A DNA stretch of 64,000 nucleotides from an uncultured Pseudoalteromonas sp. (GTDB lineage: Bacteria; Pseudomonadota; Gammaproteobacteria; Enterobacterales; Alteromonadaceae), in the NCBI GenBank assembly GCA_947493455.1, contig CANLRB010000009.1, positions 62,001 to 126,000 of the forward strand. Reading direction: 5' to 3'. The translations under genes were made by a program, and so were the position numbers. The notes under the pieces were generated by a model that was not told where the DNA came from, did not search any database, and saw nothing but the letters and a program-made list of their open reading frames with translations. Of this stretch, positions 45,231 through 55,025 are shown piece by piece (position 1 is the first letter of the stretch; every line of letters starts with the position of its first letter).

Positions 45231-45881
45231 ATGAATTTCAAATCTCTGATTGCTGTCACCATCACAGCTGCATTCTTATTTGGCTGCCAATCAACCAATG
45301 TAAAACGCAATGATAAATATAAAGAGCCCGTTCAGGCATCATCTTCAAACCCTGCATTTATTTTTCCTGTTTCTTTACATGGCGTGCCCGGAAACGACCA
45401 AGAAGTTGGTTTAGCCATCACAGGTGGCGTGGCAAGTAAATATGGCGCATCGGTTATCTCTGGCCAACAACTGTATAGCATGGTCGGCAACTTGTCGTGG
45501 ACACTGGGTGAAAATATGCGCCGCAATGTTAATAACGGCAATTACGAACTCTCAGGCTGGTATGCCAATCGTACAGCCAAATATTTGCAAGTCTCAATGG
45601 ATAAACTGACAAACGCACTAACCAAATCAGGGGTGATCAAAGATCCTAACTTCAAATTTGAAAATGTAATCGTACTTCATGTTGATAGCACTGGGGGAAT
45701 TAGCGTGCCAGGTGTGGCCCGAGTAACTGCATTTGGTGGTTTACTTAATGTTAAAAATCTCGAGGTGATTTCTTACATTGAAAAAGACCTCACATTAGTC
45801 AACGATAGCGCAACAATTTTGGCGCAAATGCCAGTTGAAATGAACTCAATTGTTGAAGAGTTAGTGGCAAAAGCGCCCTAA
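45231..45881 (+). CDS. Lipoprotein of unknown function
   Basis: 216 residues. Lipobox LFGCQS gives a lipid-anchored protein after residue 19. The mature part has no family I recognise; it contains a glycine-rich segment GLAITGGVASKYGASVISGQQLY and a later VIVLHVDSTGGISVPGVARVTAFGG. It follows the sigma/anti-sigma unit across a 214-bp gap with a terminator, so it has its own promoter; control by that sigma factor is possible but untested. Confidence 0.75.
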   Translation: MNFKSLIAVTITAAFLFGCQSTNVKRNDKYKEPVQASSSNPAFIFPVSLHGVPGNDQEVGLAITGGVASKYGASVISGQQLYSMVGNLSWTLGENMRRNVNNGNYELSGWYANRTAKYLQVSMDKLTNALTKSGVIKDPNFKFENVIVLHVDSTGGISVPGVARVTAFGGLLNVKNLEVISYIEKDLTLVNDSATILAQMPVEMNSIVEELVAKAP

Positions 45882-45896
45882 ATTCTAACAATATTT

Positions 45897-45924
45897 AGGG
45901 ATTTAGCGTAAAGGCTCAATCCCT
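45897..45924 (+). terminator. Weak hairpin after the lipoprotein gene
   Basis: AGGGATT (45897-45903) with AATCCCT (45918-45924), 14-base loop, 16 bases after the stop. Confidence 0.4.
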
Positions 45925-46042
45925 TCCCCCAAAAACAATACAATCGAGCAACATCAACTTTCATTGAATCCATATATGCTCTCGTTATCAAAACAACCTT
46001 CACTAATTTAAATCAACTTAAGTTCAATGAATTATCTATTTT

Positions 46043-46062
46043 AAGTTCGATTTATCGAACCT
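46043..46062 (-). terminator. Terminator of the matrixin-like protease gene
   Basis: 8-bp stem with one G-T pair around a 4-base loop (46043-46050 with 46055-46062), 19 bases past the minus-strand stop. Confidence 0.55.
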
Positions 46063-46080
46063 TTTATACTTGATGCAACG

Positions 46081-46821
46081 TCACTCTTTTTGTTGTTTTG
46101 AAAATAACTTTTCAGCGCGAAAACGTGCATTTTTAATATGTACAGGGGTTAGTGTGTAACCTGCCTTTTTACCGCCCATCAATAAGCCAAATTGCGTTTG
46201 CTGTTGTTTATTTGGATGCTTTAATCCCAGTATATGGCCAAGCTCATGGGCCAGTGTGCGACTAAACGAACCCTTTTTAAACGGCTCCTGTTCTACCAAC
46301 GTAAATTTTTTAGGGCTAAGTTTTGCTTTTGACGGTTTATCAGTCCACTGCGATATAAACACTCGGTTTTTTCTTTTTGCAGCATTACCTTGCGACGTTT
46401 CGCCAAGGTACGGTACTAAATAAACATTGATAATGTCTTTATCATGGCCTTGCCAATCAATTAATTGGTTTAAGTTTTTAATACGTTGAGGGTCGGCTTT
46501 GCCATTTTTATCACGACGTGCATTAACTATATTGTCTATCAGCACTTTTTTGTTCACTGGGGTCAGTGCCTTTTGCCTTACGATGCTTTCAGCTTCAAAC
46601 ACAATATTCGCTGGAAGCCAAATTTTATTCACCGCCGGGACGACTACGCGCTCAATATCAATATGGCTTATCCAATTGTTCATCACTACGCCTTTTTTAT
46701 GCATTGTTAAATCTTCGACAATATGAAAACGTATAGGAACATTAATTTGGTGCTGGCCCAATGCAACTGGGGTTAGCGAGAATAACAAGGTAAAAAACAA
46801 TCCTTGAATTAATTTGTGCAT
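46081..46821 (-). CDS. Secreted matrixin-like zinc metalloprotease (metzincin)
   Basis: 246 residues. Signal peptide ends at VALG. The full metzincin zinc motif HELGHILGLKH lies in SRTLAHELGHILGLKHPN (about residues 190-207), followed by a methionine-turn candidate in FGLLMGGKK. Such enzymes degrade extracellular or periplasmic proteins. No propeptide cysteine switch is evident. Lone gene. Confidence 0.88.
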   Translation of the reverse strand: MHKLIQGLFFTLLFSLTPVALGQHQINVPIRFHIVEDLTMHKKGVVMNNWISHIDIERVVVPAVNKIWLPANIVFEAESIVRQKALTPVNKKVLIDNIVNARRDKNGKADPQRIKNLNQLIDWQGHDKDIINVYLVPYLGETSQGNAAKRKNRVFISQWTDKPSKAKLSPKKFTLVEQEPFKKGSFSRTLAHELGHILGLKHPNKQQQTQFGLLMGGKKAGYTLTPVHIKNARFRAEKLFSKQQKE

Positions 46822-47050
46822 TTTTGATTAACCTACTTTGTTGATTTTATTTTTAAGTTACCATGCATCAATGCGCCTCGCGCGAGCTTTTCACAATCTT
46901 TACAATTGACGACAATCGCCGTCTTGAAATAAATTTTAAAGTGTAACTCGGGTCCCCAACTCTATCACCGCAATCATATTCCATCTTTGTTCAATTTAAA
47001 GTAAAGTGGAAGCATCTCGTGTAAAACCCAATAAGATGTAGGAGAGAGAG

Positions 47051-47824
47051 TTGAACAATCGAATTGAGCCTGGCCTGGCAGGTCTAACACCCGATATAGA
47101 TCAGGTTACAGAGCATAGACAATCTCCTTCGCAATCGAATAACACGCCACCTTCATCAGATAGCAAAGAACCGCAAAATAATGCCAAACCACAAACATCG
47201 AATGGGCTTGTGTGGCTAAGCTTAGTTTTAATACTTGGCCTTGCAGCGGGCGGTTATGCACTCTATCAGCAGAATTTAGCAACCCAAAGCCAATTAATTG
47301 CATCAAACAAACGCATCGCTGAGCTTGAAAAAGCACTCTCTGCAACGGGTGAAGAAATGGGTGAGTCGGCAGGAGCCATTCGCGCACGCTTAACAACATT
47401 AACGGAGCGAACTGACGAACTTTGGACCCAAATGGATAAACTATGGGGCTCTGCATGGCGTCGCAACCAATCCGAAATCAAAAAACTGCAAGAGCAAACA
47501 AACACACTTGCTAGCAACCAAACAAAAGCAAAATCAGCCGCTGATGCGAGTGTTAAATCAATTAAACAAAGCCAAACAGAACAAGCACTTAAACTATCGT
47601 TTTTAGAAGAACAGTTACAGGCAACCACCACATTGAAAAATCAGCTTAGCGTGATTAATAGCAGTCTTGACCAAGTAAAGTCGAAATCGCAAGACCGAGA
47701 CGCTAAACAGCTTGAAATTGGCGCCAGTATCACGCAATTAGAAATGACTCAAAATGCGCTTACAGAGCAATTAGAGCGTTTAAAAACACAAGTAAGCGCA
47801 AAAACGCGACCACAAACCAACTAA
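47051..47824 (+). CDS. Single-pass membrane coiled-coil protein, unknown
   Basis: 257 residues from TTG at 47051, supported by GGAGA 6-10 bases upstream. A polar, proline- and serine-rich cytoplasmic N-terminus (~1-50) leads to one transmembrane helix (VWLSLVLILGLAAGGYALY) and a long periplasmic coiled coil rich in Gln, Leu and Lys to the end. The layout resembles HemX-like or cell-division/TolA-like scaffold proteins, but no family is recognised. Downstream RhlE has its own promoter region. Confidence 0.7.
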   Translation: MNNRIEPGLAGLTPDIDQVTEHRQSPSQSNNTPPSSDSKEPQNNAKPQTSNGLVWLSLVLILGLAAGGYALYQQNLATQSQLIASNKRIAELEKALSATGEEMGESAGAIRARLTTLTERTDELWTQMDKLWGSAWRRNQSEIKKLQEQTNTLASNQTKAKSAADASVKSIKQSQTEQALKLSFLEEQLQATTTLKNQLSVINSSLDQVKSKSQDRDAKQLEIGASITQLEMTQNALTEQLERLKTQVSAKTRPQTN

Positions 47825-47847
47825 ACGCTCGGTTTAATGCGGTAAAT

Positions 47848-47874
47848 AAGGGTGAAATTGTTTTGTTCACCCTT
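47848..47874 (+). terminator. Terminator after the coiled-coil protein gene
   Basis: Perfect 9-bp stem AAGGGTGAA (47848-47856) with TTCACCCTT (47866-47874). Confidence 0.7.
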
Positions 47875-47885
47875 TGTATCGCGTC

Positions 47886-47899
47886 CGCAGTATACTGCG
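47886..47899. promoter_or_regulatory. 14-bp perfect palindrome upstream of rhlE
   Basis: CGCAGTATACTGCG, fully self-complementary, about 150 bases before the RhlE start. Likely an operator or promoter element; no binding protein can be named. Confidence 0.4.
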
Positions 47900-48050
47900 C
47901 CTTTACCCTGCCCCGTCGTTTTGCTCGCATCGACTTTAATGCTAAAATCCTAACGCCTTAAATCAAGCACCTCGAGTTTTCGGCATTGACGAATTTTACT
48001 GTGGTTGAGCCACTACCCTATCCACATTTCACTTTCAGGAATTCAGTTGT

Positions 48051-49349
48051 ATGAGCTTTGATGCGTTAGGTCTAAACGATGCGCTACTTAAAAATATTTC
48101 AGAACAAGGCTATGACCGCCCTTCAGAAATTCAACAAGCTGCTATTCCGGTCGTGTTGCAACGTCATGACGTATTAGCCATAGCGCAAACAGGCACAGGT
48201 AAAACTGCCGGATTCTCACTGCCGCTTATACAACTTTTACACGGTGGCAAACACGCGCCAGCCAAACATATTCGTGCATTAATTATTACGCCAACGAGAG
48301 AACTCGCCGCGCAGGTGGCTCAAAGCGTTAAAAATTACACAAAGGATATCAATATAACGTCAGCAGCCGTATTTGGCGGCGTTAGAATTGAGCCACAAAT
48401 AGCAGCGCTTGCAGAGGGCGTTGATATTCTCATTGCAACACCGGGTCGATTACTTGATTTACATAGCCAAGGTGCGCTTCATTTTTCCCAATTAGAGATG
48501 CTTGTATTAGATGAAGCAGACCGAATGTTGGACTTGGGCTTTATCGATGAGATAAGCGAAATTAACCGATTATTGCCGCAAAAACGTCAAACGCTGATGT
48601 TTTCAGCCACTTTTACTGAGCAAATTAAAAACCTTGCTGGCGGCATGTTATGTGAGTCAAAGAAAATCGAAATAAAAGCCGCCAACAGCACTGTAGATAA
48701 AATAGAACAACGCGTATATCACGTCGATAAAAAACAAAAGCCAGATGTATTACGTCATTTAATTAAACAAAAAAAATGGTCACACGTACTGGTATTTTGC
48801 CGTACCAAACAAGGCGCAGATACGTTAGTTACTCAACTAAATGCAGCAAACATAAATGCAGACTCTATTCATGCCAACAGAACGCAACACGCCCGAACAC
48901 AAGCACTAGAAGGCTTTAAAACGGGCGCTATTTGCGTACTAGTTGCAACGGATATTGCTGCCCGAGGTATCGATATCGACAGCCTTCCATGTGTCGTCAA
49001 TTTTGATTTGCCTTATGTGCCAGAAGACTATGTTCACCGTATCGGGCGCACAGGGCGTGCTGGTCGTCAAGGAGTCGCAATCACCTTATTTAGTAGCGAT
49101 GAATCAAAGCAACTAAAGGCGATTGAAAACCTGATCCGCCAACCATTTGAACGTGAGTTAATTCCGCAGTTTGTGCCGAGCATTGTGCGCGCTGAACAAA
49201 TGTGGGGCGGCGCCAACACAAAAAAACATGTAAAACGTAAGTCAACTAAAACGAAGAGTAAGCAGTTTGATGACGACGAATACGGAAACTTTGAAGCGAT
49301 GCCAACAGCAAAAGATAAAAACAAAGCCAAAAAACGCAAACGTCGTTAA
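48051..49349 (+). CDS. rhlE: DEAD-box RNA helicase, RhlE type
   Basis: 432 residues. Motifs in order: Q motif near RPSEIQQAAIP, Walker A AQTGTGKT, PTRELAAQV, DEADRMLDLGF, SAT, then domain 2 with VATDIAARGIDI and HRIGRTGRAGR. The C-terminal tail is lysine-rich (KKHVKRKSTKTKSKQ), typical of RhlE and suited to RNA binding. Role in ribosome assembly or RNA decay at low temperature inferred from family. A 14-bp palindrome lies upstream. Confidence 0.92.
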   Translation: MSFDALGLNDALLKNISEQGYDRPSEIQQAAIPVVLQRHDVLAIAQTGTGKTAGFSLPLIQLLHGGKHAPAKHIRALIITPTRELAAQVAQSVKNYTKDINITSAAVFGGVRIEPQIAALAEGVDILIATPGRLLDLHSQGALHFSQLEMLVLDEADRMLDLGFIDEISEINRLLPQKRQTLMFSATFTEQIKNLAGGMLCESKKIEIKAANSTVDKIEQRVYHVDKKQKPDVLRHLIKQKKWSHVLVFCRTKQGADTLVTQLNAANINADSIHANRTQHARTQALEGFKTGAICVLVATDIAARGIDIDSLPCVVNFDLPYVPEDYVHRIGRTGRAGRQGVAITLFSSDESKQLKAIENLIRQPFERELIPQFVPSIVRAEQMWGGANTKKHVKRKSTKTKSKQFDDDEYGNFEAMPTAKDKNKAKKRKRR

Positions 49350-49366
49350 CAAACTAAGAAAAGGGA

Positions 49367-50059
49367 TTAAGCCGATTTTTGTTTACGTAATAAAAGCTGA
49401 GCTATCGCAATATTGATAAAAAATGCAATTAAACGACCGTAACCATGCATAACTTGAATTGCGACGTTGTAAAGGTGTTCAATTTGACCAAGCAATATAA
49501 CCGCTATGATTTCTAAAAATAACGGTGTGATGATTGCTAAACTGGCAGCAACCGCATAATAAACCCAGCGCGTGTGCTTTTTTATATCGCGCTGTATCGC
49601 ATAAAACACCGCCAACGAGTAACTTGCACAAATTGCAATCGCAACAAATACTAAACTAAAATAACGTGCGCCTAACTCAGTTGGCGAGAACACATGGTGC
49701 ATCCATACCCCACTTGCCGCCATCACGCAGGCCGACACATAAGCAATATAGCCATTCTTTTTATGAAACGCCGCGTTTGATTCGCGCAGTCTTTGTGAAA
49801 ATTGAAACGGCACCGTTAAGAAAAATACCACGCCTGAAATACCATGCATTAAAATCACAATCGGTACATCATAGTACTGCGCATTAATATATGGGGTTAT
49901 TAACGATGGCGCTAAGGCGCCAGCAATAACAAGCGCAACAATAAACACAGCAGGAATTGCGGGTATACCAAATAGGAAGAGCAAGAACCCTACTGTGCGC
50001 CAATTAAAAGGTAATTTACTATTATTTTGAGTGAAAGATGTCGTTGTACTATGAGCCAT
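49367..50059 (-). CDS. DUF2306 family membrane protein
   Basis: 230 residues, about seven hydrophobic helices. The family's His-centred motifs are seen: ILMHGISGVVFFLTVPFQFSQRLR and AAFHKKNGYIAYVSACVMAASG, suggesting a redox or metal role like other DUF2306 proteins. Divergent from a membrane AraC regulator at 50207 (147 bp apart), a likely regulator. Function unknown. Confidence 0.8.
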   Translation of the reverse strand: MAHSTTTSFTQNNSKLPFNWRTVGFLLFLFGIPAIPAVFIVALVIAGALAPSLITPYINAQYYDVPIVILMHGISGVVFFLTVPFQFSQRLRESNAAFHKKNGYIAYVSACVMAASGVWMHHVFSPTELGARYFSLVFVAIAICASYSLAVFYAIQRDIKKHTRWVYYAVAASLAIITPLFLEIIAVILLGQIEHLYNVAIQVMHGYGRLIAFFINIAIAQLLLRKQKSA

Positions 50060-50206
50060 TTACTTATTCCTATATGTTGACTAGTTAAGCTGATGGCAAT
50101 TATGTAAAATGATTATCGAACTATCGTTCTTATCTATTGAAAAAGACTGCTGGCTTATTTTAAAAACACTTAAATATATGTTTTTAAAACTAAAAGAGAT
50201 TTTAAT

Positions 50207-51406
50207 TTGTTTTTGAATGAACCTTTTTTATTTGCAGTAAATATTGCAACGCTCACCCTTTTGGGCTTTAACGCAAGTTTACTTATTACTAAAAGCGAAC
50301 AAAATTCAGGCTATTTAGCGCTCGCAATCAGTTTTATTTCAATTTTACTTGTGATTAGCCAACCAAGCTTGAAACAGCTCGCACCGACTCTGCAATTGCC
50401 CATTTTAGTTTTATCACTACCCGCTTTGTTACTGATTGCCCCATGTTTTTGGCTTTATGTGAAAGCCCTTACAGCAGATAAAAAGTGGTATTTTTCAAAG
50501 CAAGACCGCTGGCACTTTATATTGCCCCTGCTCGGTTTATTTATTTCAATTATCACCCTGATGCTACCGAATGAAATACAGCAAGCGCTGCTCGTTAAGG
50601 GAGACGAAAGCATTTTAGCAAAGAGCTCTCCGTTATTGCGCAATAGCATTTATGCTGGACTCATAATTACATTCACATTAGTGCTTAGTTGGGTTGTGCA
50701 ATCGGCTTATTACATTATACAAACAGCGAAACGTTTAAGTCATTACCGAACACATTTAAAAAATATTTTTGCTTCAACTGAAAAGAAAGAAATGCATTGG
50801 TTAAGTGCCCTTGCCATATTTGTCGGCATACCGTGGGGCATTGTTGCGGTAAACATTGTACTGGATAATGTGTTTTTCCCTAATACATTGCTCAAGGAAG
50901 TATCGGGTATTTTCTTATTGCTTTTCACCTTATTCGTCGCCACTTGGGGGTTACGCCAAAAGCCAGGTTTTCAAGAGGTATTTGACAAAAATGATCAACA
51001 AGCGCCTGAAAAACCAGCAAGCGAATCGTCAACCAAATACAAAACATCTGCATTAAGCAAACCACAATCACAGCAAATTGCGCAAAAAATCGAAAATGCG
51101 ATGACAAGCGATGAATTATTTCTCGATGCTAATTTGTCGTTACCAAAATTGGCAAAACATATAAACACATCACCCAATTACATTTCACAAACACTCAATG
51201 AAGCGTTAGATGTTAACTTCTTTGATTGCGTAAATCGCTACCGGGTGTTGTATGCACAAGACGCACTGCTAGAGTCAAATTCAACGGTACTCGACATCGC
51301 TATGAAAGCTGGATTTAACTCTAAGTCTGCGTTTTATACTGCATTTAAAAAACATACGGGTTTAACGCCAATACAGTATAAAAAGAATCAAACCGCGGTT
51401 AGTTAG
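50207..51406 (+). CDS. AraC regulator with an N-terminal seven-helix membrane domain
   Basis: 399 residues from TTG at 50207. About seven hydrophobic segments fill residues 1-250, a linker rich in Lys, Pro and Gln follows, and the last ~100 residues hold the AraC DNA-binding domain (DANLSLPKLAKHINTSPNYISQTLNEAL and VLDIAMKAGFNSKSAFYTAFKKHTG). Membrane-bound AraC proteins of this type sense signals at the inner membrane. Divergent from the DUF2306 gene. Confidence 0.88.
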   Translation: MFLNEPFLFAVNIATLTLLGFNASLLITKSEQNSGYLALAISFISILLVISQPSLKQLAPTLQLPILVLSLPALLLIAPCFWLYVKALTADKKWYFSKQDRWHFILPLLGLFISIITLMLPNEIQQALLVKGDESILAKSSPLLRNSIYAGLIITFTLVLSWVVQSAYYIIQTAKRLSHYRTHLKNIFASTEKKEMHWLSALAIFVGIPWGIVAVNIVLDNVFFPNTLLKEVSGIFLLLFTLFVATWGLRQKPGFQEVFDKNDQQAPEKPASESSTKYKTSALSKPQSQQIAQKIENAMTSDELFLDANLSLPKLAKHINTSPNYISQTLNEALDVNFFDCVNRYRVLYAQDALLESNSTVLDIAMKAGFNSKSAFYTAFKKHTGLTPIQYKKNQTAVS

Positions 51407-51407
51407 C

Positions 51408-51752
51408 CTACAGCATTGCCCGCTTACAATAAGTGGCTTTTTCAAAGTCGCTCACGTTCATAGCAATATTCGTTATATGCGGGAATAACTCGGTCAATTT
51501 AGTAACAACTTGTCGCGACAAATTGGCTTTTTGCTCGCTTGTTCGTCCTTGCATAATATGCGAAAAAACATGAATAAAAGCTTCTTTTTTATTGCCTACT
51601 GTGTAGTTGTTATACGGATTAACCCTCACCTTAATATCACTTGCATCGAACAACCCTGTTTCCTTTGCAACTAAATATACTGACTCATTAATATGCGCTT
51701 CACTGTGTGACTCAAGAACACAGTTCGAACAATCAATAATAAAATGTGGCAT
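51408..51752 (-). CDS. 5-carboxymethyl-2-hydroxymuconate delta-isomerase-like protein
   Basis: 114 residues, tautomerase superfamily CHMI branch. The N-terminal MPHFIIDCS provides the catalytic Pro after Met removal, and AFIHVFSHIMQGRTSEQKANLSRQVVTKLTELF matches the family helix. Family members isomerise an intermediate of homoprotocatechuate breakdown, but no other genes of that pathway are near, so the actual substrate may differ. Stop to stop with the AraC gene: 2 bp. Confidence 0.88.
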   Translation of the reverse strand: MPHFIIDCSNCVLESHSEAHINESVYLVAKETGLFDASDIKVRVNPYNNYTVGNKKEAFIHVFSHIMQGRTSEQKANLSRQVVTKLTELFPHITNIAMNVSDFEKATYCKRAML

Positions 51753-51982
51753 TACTTCTCCTTACCTCAATATCAAAACCATAATCACCATCGTACTCTA
51801 TTAAATAAACGGCTGTGATGTCGATAAAAACAGCCGCCCGAACTGTATAAATTACACACAAAAATCTATTTAAATCAGCTTAGCCGTTTGATAAGTAAGG
51901 AATAAAAAAAGCGATAGATTTTTATTAAGAACTCGCAATGTTAACTCAATAAGCTAGCTCCAAGTTTGCAAGAGGAAGCATA

Positions 51983-53704
51983 ATGACTACATTCAACAAC
52001 AAATTAACTCCAATTATTGCTGTATTGGGAATGACAATTGTAAATAGCAGTTTAGCTGGCGAGTACACACAACCCAATATGGTAAAAATACCGGGTGGCG
52101 AATTTATGATGGGCACAGCATTTGGCGATAAACGAGCACAACCTTTACATAAAGTTGCTGTTAAACCTTTTATGATGGCTCAGCACTTAGTTACGATGGC
52201 TGAATATAAACAGTTTATTGAAGATACCAATTATTCACCATCACAAAACTGTAAAGACACACTCACCGAAAATTGGCTATCGAGCCCAGAAGATCAAGGC
52301 GACAAAAACTGGCAAACTCACCGCTATGTGATCAGTGAGTATCAACCAGTTTCATGTATTACTTGGAGTGACGCCAATGCTTATATCGATTGGTTGAACC
52401 AAAAAACAGGTAAAGAATTTCGCCTGCCAACAGAGCAGGAGTGGGAATACGCTACGCGCGCAAATACCACCAGTCGCTACTTTTGGGGTGATGATGAAAA
52501 TCAAACCCAAGCCTGCCAATACGGTAACTTTGCTGATCACTCAAGTGAATACTGGGCATCTAATATGGTTGGCGCAAGTTATGTCGGCTTTTTAGAGCAT
52601 GCCAATTGCGACGACAACGAACCCTTTATTACATTAGTTGGCATGTATCGCCCAAACCCATTCGGTCTATATGATATGGTCGGAAATGTATCGCAGCATT
52701 TGTCACATTGTTATTATCCAGAATATAAAACACGCTCAAAAGAAGAAATGGATACTCGCACCTGTGAGCGCATAGCACACCGTGGTTTTAGCTGGCATAT
52801 GCCGCCGGTGTCACATAGCGATCGCGGCCGCTTTAACCCAAGATTTGCACCTGGCGCAGGGCTTGGTTTTCGCCTCGCAAGTGATGATTTAACGTTAACC
52901 GCCAATGATTCAACCAAAAAATTTAACGCCAAATTGGCAAACGCTCAGCAAGCGCGTATTGCAGAGCGTCCGATAATCACACAAGCCCCAGCACATATTC
53001 AATTAAATGAAATTGAAAAAGGAAAACACCTTCTGAGCTGGCAAAAGTCAGCTGATACAAAAGTCACGCATTACGAGGTTTATCAATCAAATCAACCTCA
53101 CTCACATGTGATGCTTGGATTTTTCAAAAAGCACTATAAAAAAATAGCAACCGTTAAAGCGAACCAAAGTAGCTATGAAGTAACTCTTCCACCAGAAGGA
53201 GGCAGTTACAGAGTTACCGCCATCACCAAAGACGCAGGAAGCTTACCAAGTGACGCAGCCTATATTACCAATCCAAAAGTGGCTAATATTCCTGGTAAGA
53301 TTGATATGCAAAATGTGAGTTCGCTTTACAATGCGAAGCTTGGCTATCAAGCCGCTAACGAAACGCGTTCTGAACTCTACTATATTACCAAGCTCAATAC
53401 CGGTTACGATCAAAAAGAAGTCACCGCAACATTCGACGTCAATGTACAACACGAAGGATGGTATAAACTTAATTACCGTGCTCGTACAGGTATTGATGGT
53501 GTGTTCTATAAACTATGGCAAGACAACACCCATATTGGCGATATTGTGTATGGCGACAAAAAGTCCGATCCGAACTATAACCGAGTCTATCTCAAAAAAG
53601 GGAAATCTAAGCTGCAACTGAGTGTTATGCGACCGGGCATGGATTATTGGTCGATGGGTGCAATTGAGCTGTCAATATTAGATGCCCCAACAAAAAGCTT
53701 ATAG
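51983..53704 (+). CDS. SUMF1/FGE-fold protein with C-terminal binding domains
   Basis: 573 residues. Signal peptide ending near SSLAG; residues ~20-300 form an FGE-sulfatase domain (MVKIPGGEFMMGTAFGDKRA, SCITWSDANAYIDWLNQKTG, FRLPTEQEWEYATRA, FGLYDMVGNVSQ, GLGFRLASDD). The cysteine pair that makes formylglycine enzymes catalytic is absent from the RGFSWHMPPVSHSDRGRF region, so it is not a sulfatase maturase. The rest looks like a fibronectin-type segment plus a carbohydrate-binding-like beta domain (ATFDVNVQHEGWYKLNYRAR). Surface or periplasmic binding role inferred. Confidence 0.8.
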   Translation: MTTFNNKLTPIIAVLGMTIVNSSLAGEYTQPNMVKIPGGEFMMGTAFGDKRAQPLHKVAVKPFMMAQHLVTMAEYKQFIEDTNYSPSQNCKDTLTENWLSSPEDQGDKNWQTHRYVISEYQPVSCITWSDANAYIDWLNQKTGKEFRLPTEQEWEYATRANTTSRYFWGDDENQTQACQYGNFADHSSEYWASNMVGASYVGFLEHANCDDNEPFITLVGMYRPNPFGLYDMVGNVSQHLSHCYYPEYKTRSKEEMDTRTCERIAHRGFSWHMPPVSHSDRGRFNPRFAPGAGLGFRLASDDLTLTANDSTKKFNAKLANAQQARIAERPIITQAPAHIQLNEIEKGKHLLSWQKSADTKVTHYEVYQSNQPHSHVMLGFFKKHYKKIATVKANQSSYEVTLPPEGGSYRVTAITKDAGSLPSDAAYITNPKVANIPGKIDMQNVSSLYNAKLGYQAANETRSELYYITKLNTGYDQKEVTATFDVNVQHEGWYKLNYRARTGIDGVFYKLWQDNTHIGDIVYGDKKSDPNYNRVYLKKGKSKLQLSVMRPGMDYWSMGAIELSILDAPTKSL

Positions 53705-53730
53705 GCTGTATATAAATTAACACGCGACAT

Positions 53731-53766
53731 AAACCAGCTGTTTACGAATCAACATCTGGTTTTTTT
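53731..53766 (+). terminator. Terminator after the SUMF1-fold gene
   Basis: AAACCAG (53731-53737) with CTGGTTT, extended inward by TGTT/AACA across one mismatch, followed by a T-run. Confidence 0.85.
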
Positions 53767-53885
53767 GTTAGTCATATCGCAACCTATAAGCCCTGCGCTG
53801 AAGCGTCATTATTATGGTATCTATTGCTTTTAAGTCGTCATTGTTTAATTTAGAGTGGCTAGTTTTTGTAATTGCCAGTAGATAT

Positions 53886-55025
53886 TCAAAATAATTCTTC
53901 TTCAGCATAGAGACCTTGGGGCATTTCTTGATTTATTTGAGTGGACAACAATGACAACAAATCGACGACTTTACAACTAGCGTCTTCCATCAATGCTAAT
54001 TTCTTAACCGCCTCTACACTATTGCCTTCATTATGTGCCAATAACGCAGCTAAGCCATGTGTATGAACAGCAGCATGCGGCGCTTCAATTTTCTTAAATG
54101 TATCCAACCCAGAATATTTCCTTTTCCCTTCACCTTGATAGTACCACTTCCCTAACCTACACATAGTGTGATCAGCAAAATCCTCAGGTGATTTTTCAGA
54201 CATTCCGAGCATAACTTGGTATACATCGAGCTTCCAAACCACATGGTCCATTTTAACCGTTTGTATAAACGAATCTGCAGTCGAGTAACCTATAACGTTG
54301 AACATATGTTGAGATAAACTAACAATTCGATTAGCAGTTCCCTCTATAGAGGAAGTACTTGTATTGATAAGCTCACTTTTATCCCCAACACCTCTAATAC
54401 TCTCTACTACATCCTTCATCTGACTGTTAACTTGTTCTATTAATGTAGATATTTCATTAGATGCTTCAGCGGAACGCTGTGCTAGCGTTCTAACTTCATC
54501 AGCAACAACAGCGAAGCCACGCCCTTGCTCTCCTGCCCTCGCAGCTTCAATTGCCGCATTTAATGCTAATAAGTTAGTTTGATCAGAAATGCCTTTAATG
54601 ATATTTACAAAATCATTTATGCCCGATGTTACAGTTTGTAATTGATCTACAGAAGTTGATGCGATTTGAGTCTCGCTAGATATCTCAGATGTTGACTTTA
54701 TGGTTGACTCTAACATATCCAATATTTGATCGAACAATTGCTGTGAAGACTCAAAGTTATCTCTATGTTCAATAAGCCCAGAAGAAGAATTGGCTAAACT
54801 CTCTCTTATCTGGTTAACTAAAACTGATGATTGCAGCCATAATTTGTTTAATTCTATTTGACTTTTGTTCAAAGCCGAAGCCTGAGATAACTCATTTGAT
54901 AGGTTGCTATTGTATTGATTTGCTTGTTCAAGCTCACCTTGTAGCAATAAGTTTTGCTGTTTTAGCTCCGAAATCTCCGCTTTAAGTGTTTCAATTTCTT
55001 TTTTGTTCTTAAAGGTAAATAGCAT
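53886..55025 (-). CDS. Soluble methyl-accepting chemotaxis protein with CZB zinc domain
   Basis: 379 residues, no membrane segment. An N-terminal coiled coil (~1-60) replaces the usual sensor; the signalling hairpin is canonical ([40 protein letters not shown]). The C-terminus is a CZB domain: [27 protein letters not shown] and [14 protein letters not shown] supply the His/Cys zinc ligands. CZB chemoreceptors sense oxidants such as hypochlorite through the zinc cysteine. Lone gene. Confidence 0.92.
   Translation of the reverse strand: MLFTFKNKKEIETLKAEISELKQQNLLLQGELEQANQYNSNLSNELSQASALNKSQIELNKLWLQSSVLVNQIRESLANSSSGLIEHRDNFESSQQLFDQILDMLESTIKSTSEISSETQIASTSVDQLQTVTSGINDFVNIIKGISDQTNLLALNAAIEAARAGEQGRGFAVVADEVRTLAQRSAEASNEISTLIEQVNSQMKDVVESIRGVGDKSELINTSTSSIEGTANRIVSLSQHMFNVIGYSTADSFIQTVKMDHVVWKLDVYQVMLGMSEKSPEDFADHTMCRLGKWYYQGEGKRKYSGLDTFKKIEAPHAAVHTHGLAALLAHNEGNSVEAVKKLALMEDASCKVVDLLSLLSTQINQEMPQGLYAEEELF

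Noticed and set aside
51983-53704. Formylglycine-generating sulfatase maturase
   Set aside because: The active-site cysteine pair is missing and no sulfatase gene is nearby.
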